This document shows, piece after piece, positions 55,667 through 64,000 of a stretch of DNA of 64,000 nucleotides. The position numbers and the translations under genes are program-made. Each line of letters starts with the position of its first letter. The stretch's first letter is position 1. A model generated the notes under the pieces. It was not told where the DNA came from, made no database searches, and saw only the letters and a list, made by a program, of their open reading frames with translations. This DNA comes from Asterella californica (taxonomy: Eukaryota > Streptophyta > Marchantiopsida > Marchantiales > Aytoniaceae), in NCBI GenBank assembly GCA_036924285.1, contig JAYKYS010000010.1:2170001-2234000 (forward strand), read 5' to 3'.

Positions 55667-57433
55667 TTAGTAGTTCAGGTAGGAATAGATCAGGTGGAAA
55701 TGGCATCCGGGCCATTAGAATAGATAAGCAAAGCCCAGAAAACCAGGGACTTGTCCAAACTTAGTAAAGTACTAAATATGCTATATTAGGAAAAGACAGG
55801 TCCAATTTAATTTTAGATCAGTGACCATGTGGTAGAGTAGGCAGCGCAGGGTAAACAACCAGATGGCTAATTAGGAAAAGGGAACCATTTTTGCATGTGG
55901 GGTGGCAGCATGCTGACGGTGCTCATCCCTCCCTAATTGTAGTCAAAGATTGGAGGGGATTCCCTCTGCGTCTCAAGCCAGATGGTTAAGTAGGATCGTA
56001 GAGTAGGGAATTGGACATGTGTGGAGAATTGAGTTTTGCACACACATACCAATCTTACGGTGCAGACAGATTTGACACACAGGAGAGTCTTCGAAGAAAC
56101 TGGCTGCCTGCACACACATACCAATCTTACGGTGCAAGAGACAGATTAGACACTAGAGGTACACAGTGTACACTACACTCGATGTTGGAATAAGGGGATA
56201 ACGCATGAAGAAGTCTGCATTCTCTTACCACCAACAACGATTCGGAGATGTAGATGAGTAGTGGGCAGTCTAAGAGCAGGGAACGGCATCCTCGTGCAGT
56301 CTTGCTGATTAGACTGATGTGTCGAGGAGTAGGAGCAGACAGTAGAGGGAGTGAGCTTCCCAACACCTATGTACCTTCTTCTCGGGGAATGGATTGCTGA
56401 TTTGAGTGCAGAAGCTTCGTTCATGTCTTCTGGATGGTGGGTTCCTTGAATTCGCTCCCAATTGTGCATGGGAAGTGTTCTTCTTGAGTGGCGGTGACTG
56501 TCAGCAGTTGTGGAAGTGTAGCTTGACTCGTTCAGTAGAGCACTTGGGATCTACGTACGAACGGTCTCCTGGGTATGGGATCCCAGAAGACAGAGCAGTC
56601 AGAGCAGCGAAGTGAAGAAGAAAGAAGCCTTCTTCCCACAGCAGAAGACGACATCCTCGAGTAGAAGACGGTGCAACAATACTCACGTTTGTTGTCTTCC
56701 TCCCCAAACTATTACAAGCAGGGATGGCTTGTTAGTCATGATCCGGACTAGAAGCCTGTCGGAATCTTAATTGCCTCTTTTCATCTTGTTTTCTCTTGTT
56801 TGGATTTTCTTTTCTTCCCCATCTTCTCCCATCTTCTCCCATCTTCCCCATCTTCTTACCTTCTTCTAGTGAGCTTCCGAGACTTCTATTGAGCTTCCGT
56901 GAAGGTGAATGTCGTTGTAGTGCCGCAGGAAGACCATTTCCGTAGGCAGAAGCATGGGAAGGCTACATGGGGCATACACCCTGTGATTAATCTAACCCGT
57001 TGGAATGTGAGTGTGAGAATACGGTGTAACGACCGTTACTAGTCGACTTCTGCGAAGCAGGGCAGCCTTCTGGAGGTGTAGAAGACGAGCTGAACCCCCA
57101 AAAGACAAGAATCGCTTCAGGAAGACGGTATCGAGAAGACTGGAAGAAGCAACCTGGAAGCAGGAAGATCATCTTCCCGAGCTTCCCTGTGAATAATTGT
57201 GTGATATTTTAGTTGGTAGTTGTTTGTTTAGTTCCAGAGCACCATGTGGCGTGTCTGGAAGACGTGTAGTTTTGTGTGGTTTTGTGAGAAGACGGGCTTT
57301 TTAGGCAAAACCCGTGTGTTTGTGTGTTTGAACAGATCCTATAACTTAGAGCAGCGATTACTTACATAAATCCTCTGTGGGAACGATATCTTGTATACTA
57401 AATGAGCAAAAGGAGTAATCCTGCGTCACTACA
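55667..57433 (+). other. Non-coding 3' part of copy B
   Basis: Matches A 3380-4931. Contains a duplicated CACACATACCAATCTTACGG segment (56040-56060 and 56112-56132), the CATCTTCTCCC run near 56820, and the U5-like terminus. Confidence 0.6.
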
Positions 57434-57492
57434 AATGTTGGTGAGTCTTCTGAAGCTCCGTTTCATCATCTTGAACGCCATGATCTACGACA

Positions 57493-58981
57493 ACGTGTTT
57501 CCTTTCATCCATCGGTCTTGGAGAGGAGTCGATGGATGATACTTTTCCTGACAAAGATTTGATGGTCTTGATGAGCAACTCTATTATCTCAATAGAATAA
57601 AGACGTTATGAAATAGCAGAAGGTAGGGCTAGGATAACTAACTTGATACGTAATGCTCAAGAAATTTGGATTTTGTTATCGAAGGTGTCTATCTAGACGA
57701 GATGCGCACTAGAGAGAAGAAGGCTTTGGTGAAACGAAGTCAACTCTACACTGTGATGGAAGGTGTGTTATTCCTGAAGGAGTTGATGGAGTCTTGAGAA
57801 GAGCTGCGAGCAAGGAGGAGTCTCTATGACGCATGCAAGAATTCCATGACAGTATAGTATGTGGAGGACATTTCACAAACAAGTTGACAGCCCACAAGAT
57901 ACTTGACGCAGGATATCACTAGAGGGAGATGTTTAGAGATTGCTTGACGTATTGTAAAATCTGTGATGTTTGTCAAGCTTTTGGCTCAAATCTAGTGTTT
58001 CTACTCCTCTTAGGTCTATTCTGGTATATTTCTATTTATGTTCCTCTTGGACCTTTAGAGAAATGAGAAATAGATTTTGTTGGACCTCTGAATCGCACCC
58101 CTCGCAACAATAAGTATATTGTTGTAGCCACATATTATCTTACAAAGTTGGTAGAAGCTAGACCTCTTGTAACTATTGGAGAAGTTGAGGTGGGTAGATT
58201 TCTCTATGAACGAATCATTACTATGTTTGGATGTCTCTTGGAGTTAAGTTCTTATAGGGTCGAGAATTTATGAGTGGTATGACTATTGCTATGTGCACAC
58301 ACTTCTCCATTTCTCAGAGGGTTACTACTTCATATAAACTTAGTTCAAACGGTTTGGTTGAGAGGACAAACTTTACCTTGTGTCAAATGTTAGCAAAGGA
58401 TGTTGACATGGAAGGGGTCAAACACAACTGAGACAAGCGTCCTCATGCGGTTTTATGAGAGTATCACACAACAATGAAGACATCTACGGAATATTCGTCT
58501 TTCAAGATGATGTATGGGTTGGAATCCAGATTATCAATCCAGCTCGACTTAATCACCTTTCAGACATTGCAAGCTGGATTGAAGAGAAAGGATGGCCAAC
58601 AACTGAGAAAAAATGGAGAGAAACCTTGTTGGAGCTAGAGGAGAACAGAGACGATGCAACTCAACGAATTGAGATGGCTCAGCTACAACAGAAGAAGAGT
58701 TATGACAAGCGCCTGACGAAGAACAAAAATGAAGTTACATCTATTTCAAAAGGATGAGCGAGTGATGTTATGGGATGCTATTAGACACAAGCGAGTTCAA
58801 AAGAAGTTCTTACGTCGATATTTTGAGCCTTTCATCTCCAAAGTGTGTAGTAATAACACCTATGATCTTCAAGAAAGGAGTGGTACGTTCTTCGACCAAG
58901 TGAACCTCGACAAGCTAAAGAAGTTTCATCAACATGATACTTCACTCTGAGGATGAAGTGAAAATTAAGTCTGAGCGTAAA
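57493..58981 (+). pseudogene. E4: Athila-like integrase remnant
   Basis: Plus-strand relative of E1 15710-17086: DDTFPDKDL near 57525, zinc-domain residues around 57840-57990, core pieces (DFVGPLNRTP near 58075), and a C-terminal QLQQKKSYDKRL followed by KKFLRRYFEPFISKVCSNNTYDLQ (GPF reads EPF). Many stops. It begins right at the E3 border, so part was probably lost before E3 inserted. Confidence 0.75.
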
Positions 58982-59690
58982 TGTCACATCACAAGTATCT
59001 CATTATTTGTGTGTTTGCTTATATAAATTTCATTAGGTATGACTATCGTATAAGTTACTCTAGTTCGAAGACCCAAATCTAGTGATCAAAACTAGGCATA
59101 ACTAGATGAGATAATTATAACTAAGTTGAGAAAACTATTAGAGATTTCATTATGACACTATGTGACAAGTGCGAAGCTCTAAATATGTTTCTCAAAAGTA
59201 TGTAACTTTGTTGATCATCGTTGATTGGATGTATGCTGAAAAGTCATGCACAAATATCTAAAGATGCTCCTCAAAAGACGTATTAGTTGTCGTCTTCCTA
59301 CAAGATAGTATGGAAAGTTAACACTTTAAAAAAGCTAAAGTAGGAGAATCTCTTACTTTAATAAAGTAGAACAAGTAATGCGTGTGCTATTCTTAAGTCT
59401 TAGTAGTCTTTAAAAGTTTTACTATTTTAGATTGCGTACTTATCGTGAGATAACATAACGTAATGAAAGTTACCACGGTAAGAAGTTGTAGATTAAATAA
59501 AGAGGAGTTGAGAGGGTGGAAGACACTCTCATTTTCCTATATATGAGTAAAGTGAGTATTGGAGATCTTGGGAGTCATTGAGTATTATGCGATGTAATGT
59601 TGAGAGCGGTGTCGTGTTGCACATGGATCTGTATAGTGAAAACTGGTAACAGAAGGATTTTTTCCCATTGTGTTCATAGTTGTAAAAGAA
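58982..59690 (+). repeat. E4 3' LTR (partial)
   Basis: TGTCACATCAC follows the integrase end by the usual short gap, as in E1, but the LTR is otherwise different. A TATA-like CCTATATATGAG lies at about 59536. The right limit is unclear because an E3-type LTR fragment follows. Confidence 0.5.
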
Positions 59691-60700
59691 GCTGCCTTGT
59701 AGCTTATCAAGCTGGGCAGGAGCTAAGCTAAGGGTATGCTTGACAAGCTGCCCTAGCTTGGAATGAAATATCACCCTGAAGGGGGCAAAAAATTCTAGAA
59801 TGTAGAGCTCGTCGAGAGGAGCGACTTCATGCTTTCAGTTTTGAGAAAAATGTTCTAGGTAATAGTTAGTACAAGTCTTAAGCTACGAAAAGTACGAAAG
59901 AGGAAAATCTATCGATTCTAGCTCGTGACTCGGACTCATGATCTGACAGCGTGAGTGTGTAGGTGTTCACGATTACTATAGTTTTGACTAAAAAGAGAGT
60001 TGTACATAAAAGTTAGTGTAGGAAAAGCTAGTAAAGACTTTACATATATTTTTTTCCAAGAATAGGAATATGTACAAACTATATTAGCTTTTAGAACGGA
60101 AACAGATGTCATCTCATTGATAGGGTGCATGCCTAGGAGGAAAGTGGTCTCAGGATCAATTCCTCATGGCATGTGTTTTCTATTCTCTGACATGTTGACC
60201 TCTTAAAAAGGAGTCTATGTTGGATATACATCCACGTCTTGCATATCTAGGGGCGTGAGACCAATATCTCTCTTAATCGTGGACTTCCTGACCTAAGCCT
60301 CCGCATGCCACCTTGAATATACCATGGGAGATACCTGGTGCGCATATGGGGGGGCTGTAAACCCTGTGAGACAGCCCCATAAGTGTAGTGGCTTCGGCCT
60401 ACATTGGATGGCTTGTGGTATATTCAAGGTGACATCAAGATGACATCAAGAATACGGGAAACTTTTATTAATCAAGGGGTCAGCTTAGCTAAGGGGCTGC
60501 TCTGATAAGTAGTTGTACGTATAAGGACAATAGAGGGCCAGCTTAGTTAGGGGCTTATTTTTTAGGTAAATCAACTTGTGACGGTTTTTGACGGGGGACT
60601 TTTACAAAGAACTGATAGAGGAGAGAGGAGACGCGTGCAAGAGAGAGAGGGGAGATTCTTGAGAATTGAGATCTAGAGTAAGACTCAAGACTTGTTGGAG
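59690..60700 (+). repeat. E3-type LTR fragment, reverse orientation
   Basis: 59690-60600 is the reverse complement of the E3 5' LTR from about 53545 down to 52600, including the segment missing from the E3 3' LTR. 60605-60660 resembles the reverse complement of the pyrimidine tract near 52150-52210. Diverged, ends truncated. Confidence 0.75.
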
Positions 60701-60978
60701 GTTGGGTTGGTGGAGATGTCGCATGAATAATACACATATGTCATAGTTATGCAGCAAAGAAGGATATGTATGACAACTACACATATATATGGATGTGTGG
60801 AGACGAGCGTCTTGTAAGTCAGCTTATCTCTCACCCAAGGGTACCCCAAATGACTAAGATTACTAGTGCACCATAATTACAAAGATTCAGTTACACCTAT
60901 GCTCACTTCACTCAACTCTTTGTTCCGTCTGATCACATCGGTCCTTCTAATAACGTTCTTGCAAAGTTTTAATCTCGC

Positions 60979-61195
60979 TGTCGCGATGAGAGTCTTTCTT
61001 GGGGGGGAGGACGGACCTCCTGATTGTGATTGATCAGGAGAACGATAAAAAAGAAAACAGAATGTTGCAGGCGATGAAAACTCAAAATTCTGGTTCTTGC
61101 TTCCATCACATACAAATCAAACACTTAGATACACACACATAGACCTTTCAAGACTCAATAATCTTTATTTCAATATCGACTCCATCATCTCTATG
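60979..61195 (+). repeat. E3-type LTR 5' fragment
   Basis: Begins TGTCGCGATGAGAGTCTTTC and matches 43339-43550 and 51910-52120, then stops abruptly at E2-like sequence at about 61195. The 280 bases before it (60700-60978) have no recognised content. Confidence 0.75.
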
Positions 61196-63010
61196 AGGAC
61201 GTCGAAAGATTGACGTGTCACTAGCCAAGTCGATCCGTATACCTAGTTCCTTCAAGATACCCAAATCCTTAATATTGAAGGTAATCAGCGATGATCGTTG
61301 ATCATCGCTGATTGGATGCATGATGAAAAGTCATCACAAATATCTAAAGATGCTCCTCCAAAGACGTCTTAGTTGTCGTCTTCCTACTGGATAGTATGAA
61401 AAGTTAACACATCTTATAGCTCTTTAGAAATCTCTGAACTCTTCGCCTCTCCTCTCTTATAAGCTTGGGTCCAATCTCCGGCTCCCAAGTATCTTATGTC
61501 ACCATGCTAGAGATAGAAGACGAAGTCGTTGACTGCTATCTTGCAGCCTCTGGAGTAGTTTCCTTCTGCTCACCACCAACAACCTCCACCTTCATTGTGC
61601 GAAGAACTCTTGTAGTCCTAGCTGCAAGCTCAACACTCCATCTCATGATGTCCAAGGATGACGAACTCTCCATGACTCGCCCTTAGTCTTTGCCTCCACC
61701 GACCAAGTAGGCAAAGAGTTTAGAAGTGTCCCAGTAGTAACATTCGTCAATCGCATCCGACGCTGCTCAGCCTATCCAAGGCCAACAAGTTGTTCAAGTC
61801 CATTGCTTGATCCAACACTTGACAACCAACGACATGAAGCTACTGTCGTTGTACCCATATAGAAACTCATCGCTCTGTTCCTCTCATCGACATTAGTCTC
61901 CACAAACTATTGTTATTGAGCATCCCACACAAGTCCATGTCCTCCATCTATGTAAGCATATGACGTTGAAAAACTCACCAAAGTGGACAACGCTGTCTTA
62001 GATCGTCCCACTAGGTTCACCACTACCATATGTGACAATCAAGGAAGTGCGCAAGGACCTTACATCACTCGACGACTCTCACTACTTGAGATCATCGTCC
62101 TGCATCCAAGATGTATCAACGGTGAGGTGCGCTTGTCGTCTCACTACATCGTGTGTGAGCTTGAACACCTCCTTCGGTAAAAAGTTCGTCCATCACAATT
62201 GTGGACGATATGCACGAAGAAAGAGCACAAAGCTTTGGCAAAAAATGTATGGATGACAGATCAGCCATAAATGTACTCCGAGAGAGACACCGGATAATTA
62301 ATGTCGAGCATACGACGAAGCCCTAACGAGTGAAATGCTCGGAGGAAAGGGCTGTAGATGATAAAATGCTATGCCGGAAACACGCAGAAGGCCCACTCTC
62401 GCTGCATCTAACAACTACCTGTCCAACCCAGGACCGCACTTGAAGCACACTCGTCATCATCTATGTACGAGCATCACCCAACAAAGGAACGTCCTCCAAG
62501 ATGTAAGTTAAAGAATCCACTTGATTCATCTAGAGATACCATAAGATCCATAACATCTCTCAAAACATACTAGATCAAGGATCATGTAAACCTTGACCTC
62601 TTCCAACACACGTGTGACGCTGACATGGCCACCCAACTATCACCACATGAATGGTGTCATCAAACTGAGATCATAAGCCCCCAGTAGTCAAATATATGAT
62701 GGTAATGCTTGCTGATATTCTTTGACGGCTAATATGGATAACAACTCATGATATCTCTGCCAAGCGTGCCACATGACGCAATGAGATGCGAGTCGTAATC
62801 TCTTCTCTCTCCACATACAAGTATCGTTGTACTCGTATGCTTGTCTGCAATACCGCAGCCAAACGTATGCAGATCTCTCCAAACAACTCTAACACACACA
62901 CACACCTTCCTCTGGATACAATCATACAATAGGAGTCGTATCCAACGGTGATAAGATAACAAGATCAATAGCAGGAACAACTCTTTATTCCTCTACTAGC
63001 GGTACAAAGA
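61195..63010 (-). mobile_element. Second E2-type copy: RT start, methyltransferase and linker
   Basis: Aligns with E2 7265-8790 on the same strand: the RT N-terminal region near 61195-61280 and 61412-61500, then the region encoding the methyltransferase C-terminal part and core up to 63010. Interrupted by a ~130-bp patch matching the E4 LTR (61283-61412) and a ~175-bp unrelated insert (62217-62390). Its right end is cut by family-A copy C. Confidence 0.8.
62010..62985 (-). pseudogene. Retrotransposon DNA methyltransferase, second copy
   Basis: Motif I reads CVLELFGEICIRLAAVLQ (about 62920-62865). Motif IV reads VVIVGWPCQRHTC, with the catalytic Cys codon at 62623-62625 and the canonical PCQ intact, unlike SCQ in the first copy. 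Motif VI reads YILEDVPLLGDART (about 62500), Asn changed to Asp. Frames shift between these motifs and a stop follows ART. Between them, the two copies show the ancestral enzyme had normal C5-methyltransferase motifs. Confidence 0.78.
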
Positions 63011-64000
63011 TGTGGTGCCTACAATTTAGAGGATTTACGATTTTTTCAAATTTTTGAAGTTAATAACATGTCTGTGTAATTGAGATAACCTTGTTACTTA
63101 AGATTATACCTTGCTTAGATGAAAGATGATCTTAAGGTCTTTTGTATGGAGAAGTCTACTTCTTCGGAAGACGGAAGACGGACATCTTCCGGGGAGACGT
63201 CTTCTTGGATGTGTCTTCCGGAAAGACAGAAGACGGAAGACGAGTGTCTTTCATAAGACATCGACCATAACTGCATGGGCATCAACCACGCACCACCTAG
63301 ACGAGGGGTAGGTGTACCAATCGGGTAGCTATCATGGTAGTAGGTATGTCAAGGAGGTCGAACCCCTAATCACGCAAGGAAGATACGAGAGAAGGCACAT
63401 TAGCACGAAATCAGCTGACTGCTTTTCGCACCGAAGGGCAACCGCGCATTCGGAGGTTGATTGCAATCAGGGTATCGAATTGAGTGGTGGAAGCAAGGAG
63501 AGTGAAATTGTGAACATATGATCAAATTGACGTCAGAGAAGGAGCGAGATGGCTTCTGGTGAGCTAGAAGCACAGTCGAGCTGAAGGAATCTCTGCGGAT
63601 TTCAGGAAGCAGACATTGAGGGTCGATTAGAGAGGTTCGAAGGTGGAGCAAGATCGATTGTAGTAGCCGAGGGGCGCAGCTCAAGATTGACGACAGGAGC
63701 AGGTTCGTGGGATCACATTGAAGCTGGGATTGACAAGCGAAAGCGTGTAGGAGATTGAAGGCGCACCAGAAGCAGCCAGAAGCTATACTGAGGTTCTTCT
63801 CATGTTCTTTCCTCTTCTCATCGCTTCTCGTCTCTAATTTGATGTTCCGTGCGCTTCCCCGCTTGTTTGCAGGAAGCCCATCGATCGATTTCTTATCTTG
63901 AACTTTCCTCTACGAAAATTGGGCGTGGAAGCGTTGTCCAATTTTTGACAGTCATCTTCCCACTTCTTCCCAAGTTGGAATCGAGCTTCCTGATCTCTCA
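63011..64000 (+). mobile_element. Family-A element, copy C (5' end, runs off the window)
   Basis: Begins TGTGGTGCCTACAATTT, aligned with copy B from 53574 and then, at 63948-64000, with the first bases of copy A. It sits in the second E2-type copy, whose flank reads AAAGA. GGAAGACGG-type motifs at 63168-63240. No coding motif in the part seen. Confidence 0.8.

Larger units (their letters stand above)
53574..57433 (+). mobile_element. Family-A element, copy B (complete, internally deleted)
   Basis: Starts TGTGGTGCTCAC and ends GCGTCACTACA. Flanked by AATGC (53569-53573) and AATGT (57434-57438). The E3 3' LTR at 44293-44297 gives the uninterrupted site, confirming the borders. 3.86 kb, with no direct repeat between its two ends, no PBS, no RT and no integrase. 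Compared with A it lacks the segment equivalent to about A 1081-2515, and part of the 5' region seen in C. Dense GGAAGAC repeats lie at 53730-53830. Confidence 0.88.
43339..57492 (-). mobile_element. E3: complete minus-strand Ty3/gypsy element, host of two further insertions
   Basis: LTRs with TGTCGT...ACGACA ends are at 43339-44357 (3' LTR) and 51910-57492 (5' LTR, enlarged by element B). AACGT flanks both sides (43334-43338 and 57493-57497), a 5-bp target duplication. PPT and PBS sit at the expected places. Order on the minus strand: gag, protease, RT, RNase H, integrase. A solo LTR (45047-46328) lies in the integrase. Frames contain many stops. The protease VDHGSEIN signature and the absence of a methyltransferase separate E3 from E2. 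Confidence 0.93.
51910..57492 (-). repeat. E3 5' LTR, interrupted by element B
   Basis: LTR sequence covers 51910-53573 and 57434-57492, about 1.7 kb without B. It starts TGTCGTTCTGAGAGTC as at 43339 and ends ACGACA. It contains a pyrimidine-rich CTCTCTCTC tract near 52150 and the ~725-bp segment missing from the 3' LTR. Confidence 0.9.

Noticed and set aside
53574..57433. Family A as a CACTA DNA transposon because of the CACTA string at its end
   Set aside because: The CACTA is at the 3' end reading outward (element begins TGTGGTG, ends CACTACA), the opposite of CACTA elements, and the target duplication is 5 bp, not 3; no transposase.
1..64000. CRISPR arrays, rRNA or tRNA genes
   Set aside because: No regularly spaced short repeats with unique spacers, no rRNA-like core sequences and no cloverleaf recognised on either strand.

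Overview
The window is nuclear DNA of a plant-lineage eukaryote (a streptophyte: a charophycean alga, bryophyte or lycophyte-type genome fits best; I cannot name the species). The evidence is spliced genes with GT-AG introns inside an HMG box and a plastid-type copper ATPase, a short plastid ndhA-like fragment, and a very heavy load of nested Ty3/gypsy LTR retrotransposons. No bacterial operon, CRISPR array or rRNA gene is visible.

Layout. (1) 1-4931: right-hand part of a long LTR-like element ('family A'), packed with GAAGAC/GTCTTC motifs and carrying a broken coiled-coil ORF; it sits inside the integrase of the next element. (2) 4932-20.7 kb, minus strand: element E2, a gypsy element with the order gag, protease, cytosine-C5 DNA methyltransferase (DNMT), RT, RNase H, integrase. 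It is split by (3) E1 (9298-17988, plus strand), an Athila-like element with both LTRs and a 4-bp GATC target duplication, inserted in the E2 protease codons. (4) 20.7-25 kb: E2 leader/LTR remains, an AT-rich stretch and a non-LTR RT relic. (5) 25-42.8 kb: host-like region with a plastid-derived fragment, a minus-strand HMG-box gene with a long acidic N-terminal extension and a duplicated last HMG exon, and a decayed minus-strand PAA2/HMA8-type copper ATPase. The rest is repeats, hairpins and unassigned sequence. (6) 42.8-57.5 kb: an E2-like integrase scrap, then element E3 (43339-57492, minus strand, 5-bp AACGT target duplication). E3 carries a solo LTR in its integrase and a second family-A element (B, 53574-57433) in its 5' LTR. 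(7) 57.5-63 kb: an Athila-like integrase/LTR relic (E4), two E3-type LTR fragments and a second, more decayed copy of the DNMT region of E2. (8) 63011-end: start of a third family-A element (C).

The nesting gives relative ages. E2 copies are oldest, E1 and E3 landed in them or beside them, and family-A elements are among the youngest. The most interesting items are the retrotransposon-borne DNA methyltransferase (two copies, catalytic motifs I, IV, VI, VIII and X recognisable), the 3.9-6 kb family-A elements that look like giant solo LTRs containing a protein-coding region, the intact accessory ORFs in the E1 leader, and the copper ATPase that kept its splice sites but lost every catalytic signature. 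Almost all transposon reading frames carry stops or frameshifts, so most coding entries are given as pseudogenes.
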